Of a DNA stretch of 64,000 nucleotides, positions 11,154 to 23,000 are shown in pieces. A program made the position numbers and the translations under genes. The notes beneath the pieces are model-generated. The model was not told the DNA's origin. It ran no database searches and saw only the letters and a list, made by a program, of their open reading frames with translations. Each line of letters begins with the position of its first letter. Position 1 is the first letter of the stretch. This DNA is from Elephas maximus indicus (lineage: Eukaryota; Chordata; Mammalia; Proboscidea; Elephantidae): contig NC_064822.1 in assembly GCF_024166365.1 (NCBI RefSeq), forward strand, positions 109,426,823 to 109,490,822, given 5' to 3'.

Positions 11154-11255
11154 ATATAGAGTTTCAATGTAAAGAATGTGCCCAAGTTTATTTATACATT
11201 CTCTTTTGAGAGGACAGTGAAATAGTTTCCAATTTTTTGCTATACAAACCCATTA
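11154..11255 (-). repeat. L1M-type LINE, reverse (right of an AfroSINE)
   Basis: Resumes the interrupted L1M: 'gtttatttatacattctctt', 'gaaatagtttccaatttttt' and 'gctatacaaa'. Confidence 0.65.
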
Positions 11256-11635
11256 ATGTAGTCAGCCAATTTTAATTGAGTGCCTACTTTTTTTTTTTTA
11301 CTACTGCCAGGCACTCTCCTAGGCACTGGGGATGCAGTAGTGAGACAAAAGAAAAAAATCTGTGTCCTCATGGAGCTTTCAGAGTATGAGAAGAAAAGCA
11401 GTTAATAGAAATAATAAGTGGGTAAATACAGAGTATATTGGAAATTGTTAAGTGAAAGCAAAATAAAGATGATGGGGAATGGTGAGGTGGTTTGCAATTT
11501 TAATAGAATGATCAAGGAAGACCTCACTGAGAAAATAACATTTGAACAAACACCTGGAGGAGGTAAGGGAGTGAACCAGGTAGGTATCTGGAGGTAGCTC
11601 CAGACAGAGGAAAGGATTAGTAAAGATTTTGTGTT
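11256..11635 (+). repeat. Ancient mammalian interspersed repeat, family not named
   Basis: The wording 'gagtgcctac', 'gccaggcactctcctaggca', 'ctggggatgcagtagtgaga', 'ctcatggagctttcagagta', 'gaagacctcactgagaaaat' and 'ggaggaggtaagggagtgaa' is familiar from many places in placental genomes. I cannot assign the family with certainty. It is non-coding. Confidence 0.55.
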
Positions 11636-11639
11636 TATT

Positions 11640-13895
11640 GAGACTTTATATTTTTCTTCTTTATTTTGATGAGTAGGTTTGTTAACTTTTTGTGTGATTA
11701 CCTTGAAATTTATCCTTACCTTCCTAAGTTTGAACCAGTCTCTTATTACTCCATATAGCCTTGACTTCCTCTCCATTTGAAAGTTCTATATCTACACCGT
11801 GTAGTCCCCTTTTTATTGCTCTGACTTTGTCATCAATTACAGATTGACGTCTCTAGTTCCGTTTTAAACCTTTTAGTTTTGTTTTATCCTCGAGAGTTCA
11901 TTACCTAGGTCAGTATCTAGGTCCTAGATTCAGATTGTTGTCTGATGTTGTTTGTTCTCTAACTGAAGGACTTCCTTTAATAATTCTTCTAAGTTTGGTT
12001 TGGTTTTTACAAATTCTCTTAATTTTTGTTATCTGGAAATGTCCTAATTTCACCATCATTTTTTTTTTTTATCTAAGAGAGAGTTTTACAGGATATATTA
12101 TTCTTGGTTGGCAATTTTCTTTTCTTTCAAGGTTTCGTATATATCTTCCCATTGCCTTCTTCCCTGCATGGTTCTGCCAGGTAATCAGAGCTTAGTCTTA
12201 TGTTTCGCCTTTGTATGTGACTTTTCATTTTTCTTGAGCTACAGGTTTCTTTCTTTGTCATTGGTTTTGGAGAGTGTGATTATGATATGTCCTGGTGACT
12301 TTCTTTTGGGGTCTATCCTATATGGGATTTGTTGAGCTTCTTGAATGGTCAGCTCTTCATCTTCCACGACATTAGGGAAGTTTTCTATCAGCAAATCTTC
12401 AATGACCCTCTCTGTGTTTTCCATTTTCTCCCCCTGTTCTGGAACTCCAATCACATGCAAATTTTTACTCTTCATTGTATCCCACATAGTTCTCAGGTTT
12501 TCTTCATTCTCCTTCATCCTTTTCTCTGATTTTTCCTCAAACAAAGTGGCATCCATGGATTTATCTTCAGTTTCACTGATTTCATCTTTGTTTGTTTCAA
12601 ATTTGCTCGTAAAACTTTCTATTGGTCCATTTCTGAAATTTTGTTTTTAATCTTTTGGATTTCTAATTGCTGTTTTTGTATGATTTCTACTTGTTTGTTT
12701 ATTTTGACATTTTGTTCTTGTGTTATTTTCCTGAATTCTTCTGTTGCTTTGTCTATATTTTCCTTGATTTTGGCCATGTTTTAGTTGGTTTTGTCTATGT
12801 TTTCCTTTATCTCTTACTCTCTTGGAGAGCCCTGAATATTAGACTTTTGAATTCCCTATCAAGTAGTTCCAGTGCCTTTTCTTCTGCTGGAAGATCAACT
12901 GGTACTTTATTCTGGTTGCTTGCTGGAGCCACCTTTTCCCATTTTTTTGTTTTGATATTGTCTGTTGTCTCCTAGGCATTCAGGTATTATTTTCTTTATT
13001 GATTGCAGGTTTGTTTGTTTCATCCTGCTTTTTTTGTTTTGTTTGTTTATGTCTGGGCAGCTGGGCCAGTCATGGTTTGTTGCTTGTTGCTCTGTGGGCA
13101 TGATAGTTCTCACCACCTTGTCCTGGTGTGCAGGGCCAGTTACTCAGCTGTGGTGCAGCAGGGCAGGTCTAACAGGAAGGGAAGGGGTGGAGATGGTTTG
13201 TTTGTCTGCAGCATGAATCCAGCCAAGGGCTGGAGTGGGGCCGCTGCTGTCTGCAGGGAGAGGGTGGTAGTGGTGGGGTCCCAAGCCAGCAGGAAATGGC
13301 CTGGGATCCAGGTGGGGTCCCCTCGGGGCCACAGATCATGGGGCAAAGAAGAGGTAGGAGGGGAGGGCAAAAGCAGGGGCAGAGGGGACCAGATGGAGGA
13401 GAGCAATAGGATGGGTTGGTACTCTGGTTCCTGGCAGTTGGTGTTGCTGCAATGGGGTGGTTATAGCTGCTGTTCACTGGAGGGGTGGGAGTTGTAGGAC
13501 TGTGCTCCTGTGATTACCGGGTGTGAGAATCTGGGGTTCTTCTTGAGTTGCAGCCAACAAATATGGTCTTACTTAGTCCTGGGCGTGTCCACACCATACC
13601 TTTATCTCATATTGGAAATTCCATACAGGTACCTTTCTGCACGAGGGGTTATTGGCTTTATTCCAAGATGGCAACACTGGGTCATGCCGTCTGGTCAGGA
13701 ACCTCCACTCCCTATCTCTATTCCTTCCCCATTTTCTATCAGTCTGTTCTCCTCAGTGACTTCATTTATCTAATACTTATCCCTTCATTTAAGGTTCAGG
13801 GTTCTAGAATTGACATCTGTTTTACTTGGTTTTTCGGTCTTTGTTGCAGCGGGATGGCTTAGTGCGTCAGACTAATCCGCTGTCTTGGCCGATAT
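11640..13895 (-). mobile_element. HAL1-like or 5'-half L1 element with 5' UTR and ORF1
   Basis: A reverse-oriented element of about 2.25 kb. Read on the minus strand it starts near 13895, has a CpG-bearing 5' UTR-like part (about 13870-12980), then an ORF1 reading (12979-12239), then an A/T-rich 3' part without any ORF2. L1 with ORF1 and no ORF2 is the structure of HAL1 elements, and the length is close to theirs (established for HAL1; the assignment here is inference). The 3' edge is approximate. Confidence 0.7.
12239..12979 (-). pseudogene. Decayed L1/HAL1 ORF1 protein (RNA-binding)
   Basis: The last 105 codons (12239-12556) are open and show the RNA-recognition and C-terminal part of L1 ORF1p: 'LHVIGVPE', 'IEDLLIENFPN', 'IQEAQQIPYRIDPKRKSPGH' and 'IIITLSKTNDKER'. 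Upstream to a candidate ATG at 12979-12977 the frame looks coiled-coil-like (Q/K/E/N-rich) but carries stops. In the family this protein trimerises and binds element RNA in the cytoplasm. Here it is a fossil. Confidence 0.82.
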
Positions 13896-13899
13896 CTGC

Positions 13900-14155
13900 T
13901 TTTCACTTTTAGACCTTTAAACAGTTTGCATTTATTTTTTGTTTATAATGAGAGAAATGGATTTAATTCCCCAACCCCATGGATAACGTGTTGTCCACAG
14001 CACCATTTATTATATAGTCTAGCCTTTCTCCCACTAGTTTGAAATGTTAGATACTGGTGTAAATAGCATAGATCTGTTTCTGGGTTCTCTAGTCTTTTCA
14101 ATTGGTCCATTTTAATATCCCTATGCACATACCACACTATCTTAATCATTATATG
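13900..14155 (-). repeat. L1M-type LINE ORF2 fragment, reverse
   Basis: Antisense old-L1 words: 'gtttataatgagagaaatgg', 'acagcaccatttattatata', 'atctgtttctgggttctcta', 'caattggtccattttaatat' and 'ataccacactatcttaatca'. Confidence 0.8.
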
Positions 14156-14988
14156 ATTCAGGCAGGGCTTAGTACAAGAAGGGAAACCTCTCTAAGTATT
14201 TCAGGCAGAAAGGAATTTACTACAGGGAATTCATTGCTTACAAAATCGTTGGAAGATCTGAAAGTGCAGGAGTCAAAGGCAGCCACTAAACTAGTAAGTT
14301 GAAGAACATATCACCATGATTGTGATCCAAAGACCAGGAAATTGTTGCTGTTCCCACAGTCGCTTCTGCCAGCAAGGCCTATGTATGCCCCCAAAGTTTC
14401 TGAGAACAAGTCTGTAGCTGGTATTTGTAACTTTCTTCTTCAACTACCCATTCCATGTTCTTTTTATCCTCAGTCAGCATCTCAGCTGGTTTGGGTTGCT
14501 GGTGGAGAGATCCAACCTGAAGGACCTGAGCCTTTAGTGGTCCTGCCTGCATGGGGTTGCTCTAAACTTACATTATCTCTACTCCTGGACATGGAAGTAC
14601 TGTGAAGCACCCCAAAGAATCCCCTGGGTTTTTAGCATGCTCCTCCCTGCCCTTATTGTAGGTCAACCACCCTAATTCATTGCAGCTGGTATAGGAACCC
14701 CTTAGCCTATCGGTTCAGCGGCATGAAGAATCCCAAATGGCCAGGATGCTACAATCCTCTCCTAGGAGTTAATACTTCTAAACCAGCAGAGTCCAATGAT
14801 AAAGTAATGGTAGGCAAGAAAAATATTTAAGTAGGTCATTATGTGTAACAGTGAGAGGAGTCACTCCTACATACACTTTTTGGTTCCTGCTTCATGTATT
14901 CCGGCTACGAGGGAAATATGTCCAAATATTGATCACTGGCAACTTAGCTCTTTGTTTTTCTTTCTTACTTTCTAATGTTTTAATTTAA
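14156..14988. other. Intergenic, probable unclassified repeat then nothing
   Basis: The first about 150 bases ('tctaagtatttcaggcagaa', 'aggaatttactacagggaat') look like an interspersed repeat that I cannot name. The rest shows no gene or RNA. Confidence 0.4.
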
Positions 14989-15123
14989 GGCTGTGCTGCA
15001 AATGGTTAGTGCACTTGGCTGCTAACTGAAAAGTTGACAGTTCGAGTCCACCCAGAGGTGCCTTGGAAGAAAGACCTGGCAATCCACTTCTGAAAATCAT
15101 CCATTAAAAACCTATGGTGCACG
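14989..15123 (+). mobile_element. AfroSINE, 3'-truncated
   Basis: Sense fragment with a B box ('gacagttcgagtccac') and the internal words 'gaagaaagacctggcaatcc' and 'acttctgaaaatcatccatt'. It stops after 'aacctatggtgcac', so the 3' half is missing. Confidence 0.85.
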
Positions 15124-15129
15124 GCTAAA

Positions 15130-15430
15130 GTTAATGCTACTTTAGCTGTATCCCACACATTTTGATTGTGTAGTTCTTTCCCTTATTGTTCAATTCTAAG
15201 TATTATCTAATTTCCATTATTAGTTATTCTTCGAAATCCGTTCTTAAATTTCCAAGCACGTGGGAGTTTTGCTATCTTTTTGTTATTGATATCTAAATTA
15301 ATTGCTTATGTTTGGAGAAATATGGCCTGTATAACACTCATTCTTTTTATTTGTTCAGATTTGTTTGTGGCCCTTCGTATGGTCAATTTTTGAAATGTTC
15401 TTTATGTTCTTAAAACACATGTGAATTCTC
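15130..15430 (-). repeat. L1M ORF2 region, reverse, left of a younger L1
   Basis: Antisense L1 ORF2 wording ('tttagctgtatcccacacat', 'ttaaatttccaagcacgtgg', 'ttttgttattgatatctaaa'). It is interrupted by the sense L1 starting near 15431 and continues at 17530. Confidence 0.75.
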
Positions 15431-15552
15431 AACAAGAAAAAGACAAACAGTCCAATCAAAAAAGGGGCAAAGAACATAACAGACACTTCACCAAAGAGGA
15501 CATTCGGGCAACTAACAAACACATGAAAAGATGCTGGTGATCATTAGCCATT

Positions 15553-15720
15553 AACCAAAAAAACCAAACCCACTGCCATCAAGTCAATTCCAACTCATAG
15601 CAACCCTATAGGACAGAGTAGAACTGCCCCATAGAGTTTCCAACGAGCACCTGGTGGATCTGAACTGCTGACCTCTTGGTTAGCAGCCGTAGTAGTTAAC
15701 CACTATGCCACCAGGGTTTC
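15553..15720 (-). mobile_element. AfroSINE, reverse, inside an L1
   Basis: Reverse copy from 'aaccaaaaaaaccaaaccca' through 'agtagaactgccccatagag' to 'actatgccaccagggtttc'. It is younger than the L1 it splits. Confidence 0.93.
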
Positions 15721-15894
15721 ATTAAAAAAAAAAAATTTTTTTTTGGTTTCATTAGAGAGATACAAATCAAAACTACAATGAGGTACCATCTCATCCCTGC
15801 AAAAATAGCACTGATCAAAAAGACAGAAAACAACAAATGTTGATGAGGTTGTGGGGAGATTGGAACTCTTATACAGTGCTAGTGGGATTGTAAA

Positions 15895-16194
15895 ATGGTA
15901 CAACCACCATGGAAAACAGTATGGCACATCCACAAAAAGGTAGAAATAGAAATACCTTATGATCCAACAATCCCACTCCTAGGTATATTTCCTAGAGATA
16001 TAAGAGCAGTGACACCAACAGACATATGCACACTCGTGTTCATTGCAGCATTATTCACAATAGCAAAAAGACAGAAACAACCTAAGTGCCCATCAACGGA
16101 CGAATGGATGAACAGATTGTGGTACATACATACAATGGAATACTACACAGTGATAAAGAAGAATGATGAGTCTGCAAAACATCTTATAACATAG
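15895..16194 (+). pseudogene. L1 ORF2 C-terminal fragment
   Basis: Open for 99 codons, with the characteristic L1 ORF2p C-terminal words 'QPPWKTVWHIHKK', 'IPYDPTIPLLGIFP', 'FIAALFTIAKRQKQPKCPST' and 'DEWMNRLWYIHTMEYYTVIK'. The reverse-transcriptase and endonuclease domains lie upstream in a full element and are absent here. Confidence 0.93.
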
Positions 16195-17529
16195 ATGAAT
16201 CTGGTGGACATGATGCTGAGTGAAATAAGTCAAATGCAAAAGGACAAATACTGCATGATACTTTTATAAAAAGTCAAGAATAGGTATACACACAGAACAA
16301 AATGTTCTTTGATGGTTACCAGGGATGAGGGAGGGAGGAGAGGGAATCACTTACTAGATAGTAAACCAAAAAAAAAAAAAAAACCCATTGCCATCAAGAC
16401 ACGGTTAATTCTGGTGATGGGAAAGGCCAATACACAATATGGGGGAAGTCAGCGCAACTTGACCAAGGTAAATGAAGACACTGAGAGGTATATAAGAATA
16501 AAGAGCAAGTACGGTAAATATTATAACATAAAATTTTGCAACAATAGTAATAACAAGCAAAGAATATGTGAGTTGTTACATAGGTAGATATGTATGCTAT
16601 ATGAGTGTGGGAAGGTGTACAGGAGTACATGCATGTGCATGTATAGGTATATTTGAGGGAATACGTAGATACCTGTTTAGAATATCCATATATACAATAA
16701 AGCACATAGGGGGCACAGTTATGGATACTTCCTAGACATATCCAAATGCTTTGTGGGATTGATTCACTGGGTTTGAAGGCTCAGGACCATAGTCTTGTTG
16801 GACGACTAGGTCAATTGGCATAACTTAGCTCATAAAAATAATGTTCTACATCCTAGTTGGTGAGTAGTGCCTGGGGTCTTAAAAGCCTGGGAGTGATCAT
16901 CTATAATACAGCTATTGGTTTCTTCCCACCTGTAACAAAGGAGAGTGAAGGAAACCAAAGACAAATGGCCCATGTGAACTACAGCCTCTTCTAGCCCGAT
17001 AGCGGAAGTACTAGATGTTGCCTGGCTACAGTTCTGACCAGGGATACAATAGAAGGTACCAGTTAGGATGAATGGGAGAAAACTGTAGAACAAAACTCAG
17101 ATTCACAAAAAAGACCAGACTTACTGGACTGATAGAGACTAGAAGAACCCCTGAGTCTATCGCCCTAAAATACCCTTTTAACCTGGAACTGAAGCCACTC
17201 CTGGCAGTCACCTTTCAGCCAAATAATAGGTTGGCCTATAAAATAAACAGTAACACCTGTGAGGAATGTGCACCTTATAACAATCAACAATACGAGACCA
17301 AATGGTCAACATTTACCCAAAAGCAAAGATGAGTAGTCAAGGAGGAGCAGGGAAACTGGATGGATGGCAACAGGGCAGGCTGGGTGTAAATGGTAAGAGT
17401 GCTGACACATTGCAGGGACTGTAGCCAAAGTCATGGAAAAATCTGTGCATGAATTGTTGAATGGGAATCTAATTTGCTGTGTAAACTTTCACCTAAAACA
17501 CAATAAAATATTAAAAAAAGAAAGATACA

Positions 17530-17900
17530 TAAACTGAGAAAAAATGTGTATTCTCTAATTGTCACATAAAGAGTTTTACATATATCCTTTAGAACATGCT
17601 TGTTAATTGTGTTATATCTTTACTACTTTTTGTTTTCCAACTTACCAATTACTACAGTGTTAAGTTATTTTTAATCTCCAATTATTATGGTGTATTTATC
17701 AATTACTTCTTATAGTTTTGTCTTATGTATTTGAAATGATTATGTAAAAGTAAAGAATTGCTGTATCTTACTGATGAACTGTCCTTTTTGTGATTCCATA
17801 GTGACTACATATTTTTTGTCTGAAAGTCTATTTTGTCTCATATTAATCTAGCAATGGTTGCACAACTTGAAGAGTATAATCAATGCTACTGAATTGTATA
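17530..17900 (-). repeat. L1M ORF2 region, reverse, right of a younger L1
   Basis: Continues the antisense L1M: 'aaaaatgtgtattctctaat', 'cttgttaattgtgttatatc', 'tctccaattattatggtgta' and 'gatgaactgtcctttttgtg'. Confidence 0.8.
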
Positions 17901-17974
17901 CACAGAAATTGTTGGGATGGCAATATGTTTTGTTGTGTATATTTTCACCAGAATTTAAAAATTAAACCTGAAAA

Positions 17975-18115
17975 AAAAATCCACTTTACGAATGAGAAAA
18001 TTAAGGCCCCTAGAGGTTAAGTAATTTTCCCAAGTTCACATAGATAACAAGTGGCTTCAAACCGAGGTCTTTTGTCTCTAAAACCCATGCTCTTCTCTTT
18101 CTACCACAGCTATAG
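17975..18115 (-). repeat. MIR SINE, reverse
   Basis: Reverse MIR words: 'ccactttacgaatgagaaaa', 'ctagaggttaagtaattttc', 'ccaagttcacatagataaca' and 'cccatgctcttctctttcta'. Confidence 0.88.
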
Positions 18116-19119
18116 TCCTTGCTTCTTTCAATCTTCTGTTACTACAGTGATCGTTTGCAAATTCCAACTACTTGGCTGATTATAGTATCTGTTTTGAGGA
18201 TTTTAATTAATTTGGGCCTTACCAAAATGAAACTTTGATGAGTTTCTGAATATTTCATTTTTTTTAGTAGACTTCTGGGCTTAGAAGATGTTTTGAAAGG
18301 GCACCTTGACCATCCCCTTGCCTCTAGATAGAACCACCCATTACTAACCATTACTAACAATCTTTACTAGGTAATAATTTTCCTGGTATCTAAGTTCTAT
18401 AGGAGACACACTATAAACTCTGTTAGTCAAACTCTTAGACCTAGTCAGCCTCACTGTAAGCGTTGTTTTTTTTTTCTTGAGTCTGAACTCAGTCTCTCTC
18501 TCTCTGTACCTTCATCCACTTCTCTTCACAGCAGAGAGACAGAACAGCTTTCTTTGTCCTCTTTAAATAGCATATTTACCCTCTCCCCTTTACTGTGTAA
18601 CCACAAACCCCTATGGACTTAACAGATCGTTTAAGCATTCCCTTCTTCCTTTTGGGTCATGAATTTTTTTCTCAGCTGTAACTCCTGGTGAGTTATCTCC
18701 CATTAATGATGCTGACATACAGGACCCAGATAAAGTGCTATATAAATGCTAAGTAATCACAGCCAGCTTTGGCTTTGTGATACAGGTTATCTAAGGCTGT
18801 TGAGATCAGCCCCTTGCTGTCATCCAGGATGAAATTTAAGCAGCAGACTTTTTTTTTTTGCAATGGAATATTGTGACGGGTGCCAGTGCTCTACCAGGAG
18901 CCTTCAAAAAGAGCAAGCTATTCTTTAATGGTCTGTTCTTCGATGTGAACACCCACATGGAGCATTAAGCTATACTGTTAAACTGACAGGCTTTCAGAAT
19001 GGATACTCTGGGAGCCCTGTGCTGGGCATTGAGGATGAGAATGGAGAGAGATCCAGAAACAGGAGGATCCAAGCACCTCTTATAGTAGAGACTGGCACAT
19101 ATCCATAGCACAAAGACTT
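18116..19119. other. Intergenic, nothing recognised
   Basis: No gene, RNA gene or named repeat. There is a short CT run at about 18493-18506 and short T-runs. Confidence 0.5.
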
Positions 19120-19274
19120 AAAAAAAAACCATTGCAATTGATTCCATTCCAACTCATAGCAACTCTATAAGACAGAGTAGAACTGCCCCATAGTGTTTCC
19201 AAGGAGCAGCTGGTGGATTCGAACTGCCGACCTTTTGGTTAGCAACTGAGCTCTTAACTGCTGCACCACCAGGG
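19120..19274 (-). mobile_element. AfroSINE, reverse
   Basis: Reverse copy: poly-A, 'accattgcaattgattcc', 'agtagaactgccccatagtg', 'gattcgaactgccgaccttt' and 'gctgcaccaccaggg'. A short direct repeat 'aaagact' at 19112-19118 and 19275-19281 may be its target duplication. Confidence 0.92.
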
Positions 19275-19526
19275 AAAGACTAGATATGCCTAAAAAAATT
19301 TTTAATTGTTTTGACAACACAATGCCAAATGACTAATGTAACTGATTTTTTTTTCACTATGTTGCCTAAATAATCTACTGTTTTGAAGTTGTGTAATTAC
19401 AGTTATACTCAAAGGACCCATTTCCAACATTTGTGTGGAACAGGTGACTATAGACCTGTTCATAGACGTTATCTGTACAACACCACCTCAGCTCTTGGGG
19501 GAAAGGTAAAAATTCCAGTCATTCAA

Positions 19527-19693
19527 GGAAACCCTGGTGGCGTAGTGGTTAAGTGCTAAGGCTGCTAATGAAAAGGTCAGCAGTTCAAATCCAGCAGGCA
19601 CTCCTTGGAAACTCTATGGGGCAGTTCTACTCTGTCTTATAGGGTGGCTACGAGTCAGAATTGACTCGACAGGCACAAGTTTGGTTTGGTTTG
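19527..19693 (+). mobile_element. AfroSINE, sense
   Basis: Sense copy close to the family consensus: 'ggaaaccctggtggcgtagt', 'ggtcagcagttcaaatcc', 'ttctactctgtcttataggg' and a 3' end 'tttggtttggtttg'. Confidence 0.94.
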
Positions 19694-19850
19694 TCTCACA
19701 ATGTCAGAGAACATATTTGGAGGTTTTTAATTAGATTACAGAGCTGGTAAATTCTTTGGGTGTTTTTGTAGAAAGATTTGGTCACCCTTCTAATTTTTTT
19801 CCACCAAAACTTCTGGGCACTTGTCATCATATGAGTAACAGGATATAAGA

Positions 19851-20011
19851 AAAAACCCAAAACCAAACCCGTTGCAGTCCAGTCGATTCTGACCCTATAG
19901 GACAGAGTAGAACTGCCTCATAGAGTTTTCAAGGAGTGCCTGATGGATTTGAACTGCCAACCTTTTGGAAAGCAACCATAGCATGTAACAGCTACGCCAC
20001 CAGGGTTTCCA
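19851..20011 (-). mobile_element. AfroSINE, reverse; last one before the Hox domain
   Basis: Reverse copy from 'aaaacccaaaaccaaacccg' to 'agctacgccaccagggtttc', followed by a short (TA)n. I find no further AfroSINE between here and the right edge. Confidence 0.93.
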
Positions 20012-23000
20012 AAAGGGGATACATATATATATATATATTCTAATATGGTTGTATAGTTGGAAGGAACCTTATATTTTATAGACAACCTTTGCATTTAAAA
20101 AATAAGGAAACAGAACCAGAGTAAACAATGCCTCACTAAAGGGTACTCTGCTGTTAGGTGATGAATGTGGACTACTAATTCATACCTTTTGACTCCTGAT
20201 TCAGTGCTAGTGGGGCTAGAGACTGCAACTGATTTCCTGTAATTTGTTGAGAAAAGAAGGCAATATGTTGCTTGAAGTAGTTGGTTAACTGGTGGGGTTT
20301 TTTATAGAAAAAAAAATAAAAATAGACAAGATGACCTAAATACCATTTTAAGTCTGCTATTCTTTGTCTTCTCTATTGTATACCTGTGGAAATGGATAGC
20401 AGTTACTCCATTGCACTTGTGTCTTTATCCATACCTGAAATGGTATATCTGTGCCCACCTGCATTTCTCATATATACATGAATGTTATTCAACATCTGCA
20501 TGTGTGTGTTTGTGTGTAGAAGAGTACATATTTATGTTTTCCTCCATGGGTGTGTATTACTCAAACCCTATCATCAGTCTACCTACCAATTTATGCACTG
20601 TTCTGTTGTTGGCACATCCTTTGCATAATTTTCTAAAGTATTCAAGAAGAAACACAATCAGAACATATAAATACACATGTACATGAAGTCTTAAACATAA
20701 ACACACATACCCAGAAATGTAGACAGATAATTGCTTCTATACATTCCCTAGCTCTTCTCAGGAGCCAGAGAAGATGTGTCTGCCCTGTACAGCTGACCAG
20801 AGATGACTGCATCGTCCCCATCCCTTAGACTCCTTGCTAAAATTTAGCCAGAGCAAAGGCTTTTCTCCCTATCAGTAGTTTTTGTGAGAAACACCTTTTC
20901 CCAGAAATTTTTATTTGGTCCACCCTTTCCTACCAACTTAATAGTTCATCAGCTTTCCAACCTCTTCTCCCACCACACCCTGATGCAGAGTTTCTGGTCT
21001 ACCAGATGCCTTCACTCTCTGCCAACACATACTTGGTCCCCGTAATCTCTAAACTTCACAGGCTATTGTCCAATCTGGGACAGAAGTCCTCCTACTTCCA
21101 CCCTCAGCCCATTTCAGCTCCCCTCCTCAATGCTGAGTGCTCTCCTCTTCAGAAACATTGCCTTGTCTGATTGCTGTAGCCTCTCCGCTCTCAATCTTCT
21201 CGTCTGTATTTCTATCTGGGTCCTGAGTCTATGATCCATCTCCCCACACACATGGGGCAAGGACTCCCTATGTGCAGGGATTGGCCTTACTCCTGATTTG
21301 TAATGTTCTTCTCCCCCAGCTCAGCCAGTGCCTTGCTCCTGACAGGGTGATTGACAGACCAGCTACAGTGGAAGTGATAGCCTGAATACTTCTCCTATCT
21401 CTTAATTAATTTGATGTGTTTGACATCAGCTCTGCTGCTTGTGGGGCGGCGGGGGGTTCTAGGAGTCAGAGGAGTATTGGAGACCTTGCTCTTTTTCCTT
21501 CCTTTCCCAAATAGACTAGTATTTCAACCTGACAGCTCCCGGCCGGTCCTCTGGCAATGGAGCATTGAGTATTTATTTTCCTGATGTTTTTATTCGAAAG
21601 TCTTTGCCAGGGTCATGTTGCTGAAGTCTTCCAGGTGACAGTAGCCCCTGACCCTGCTGCTGAATCCAACACATTTTACAGGTACAGCTGTTATCAGAAA
21701 ATTATAGAAGCCAAAGGCAAAAGAGAGGCCTTGAGAGGTTAGCTTGGACATGCCCCGTCTCTAGTCTAGTACCCATCCATTTCTGCTCAAGTAAATTGGA
21801 AAAAATCTGGAATTCAAAGTGGTATGCAAGGGTAATGAATATTACTCTTCAAATTGCTTCTCATTATCTAGCATCCTTCACTATCAGAATAATGTTTCAT
21901 TATATGGACCCACAGCTTTCCCTTTGAATATCAGCCATTTGCACTTCTGTTGTTCCCAGAAAGTGGATGATGGTGAATACAACCCACTATACACTTGAAA
22001 AAACCATTATAAAATTGGAAATAATCCAGGGAAAGTGGGCCAAATGGTCATCCCGTGATGGATAATTCAATCTTCAACCCAATCTGTATTCTTTCCAAAG
22101 TTCAGTGTAACTTCCAGACTGATTTAGCTATTAACTGTGGACATCCAAAATCCCTCCTGGCTCACAATGGTACACAGGTTTCCAAGTGTGATTAGTCTCA
22201 CCCACAGATTTCAATGCTTTCTGTCTGTTCACATCCCACTCTATAGCTCTGCCCAGACTCAGAGAATGCTGGTGCCACTCAAGAGAATGCACACTTAATC
22301 AGAGTCTATGTAATGCCAAGCAGGAAGAAAATGTTGTCTGGTTAATCCATTCACATGCTACCATATATCTGGATATTTGGAAATCAGCCTATGAAGGACT
22401 GACATTTTCTTTTGTCAGCAAGATGACAGCCCTAGATTCTTGTAGTTGATCAGCATCCATGGACAAATTTAACTGCATCATTAACACTTCTTTTCTCCAT
22501 CTGGCACGGTGTGGCTGGACAGAACTTCTCCCTACTTGGTGACCTCAAGACTGGTCTGAGCCGCTTGGCACTGGTTAAAAAGAGATTTGCCAGTGTCTTA
22601 AAAGTGTCAAAGATGCTGGCATGCAGCCTGACTATCAGAGAGCTGCTGTGATTTCCATAAGAGAATAAGCAGAATGCAAAGCAGAGCTGGAGGAAGGAGG
22701 CTGCCCAGTTCCTGACGTTGGCAGGGGTCATAAAACAGGAATTCACTCCATGAGACTGTGTCTGTACATTCAGGGAGTAGAGGGGGAGCAGTTACCTAGT
22801 AATTTGGGTGAACCAATTCAAAGCAGTGTATCCTTATGACCTTTGGAGAAAATGCTTTCATAACAGTCATGTTTGTAAGAGATCAGTTGGGGCCATTTCT
22901 ACACTACCTAGTGAAATTAGTGGTCATGCTCTACTTAGTATGGAAATGAAGTAATTGAATGAAGTAATTTGGAAGATTCACTTGGAATCCTAAATTATCC

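Larger units (their letters stand above)
15431..17525 (+). mobile_element. 5'-truncated L1 with ORF2 end and 3' UTR, containing an AfroSINE
   Basis: Sense L1 beginning in ORF2 ('aagaaaaagacaaacagtcc', 'ggcaaagaacataacagaca') and running through the ORF2 C-terminus into a long 3' UTR that ends in A-rich 'cacaataaaatattaaaaaa'. An AfroSINE splits it at 15553-15720. It sits inside an older antisense L1M, whose flanks at about 15414-15430 and 17541-17558 resemble each other and may be a decayed target-site duplication. A piece with the AfroSINE tail wording ('cccattgccatcaag') at about 16363-16399 may be a very short second SINE remnant. Confidence 0.88.

Noticed and set aside
13003-13497. 164-codon + strand frame
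   Set aside because: It lies opposite the 5' UTR-like part of the reverse HAL1/L1-like element; an accidental frame in transposon DNA.
13899-16400. Endogenous retrovirus remnants
   Set aside because: The repeat wording matches L1 and SINE families; I saw no LTR pair, primer-binding site or gag/pol/env wording.
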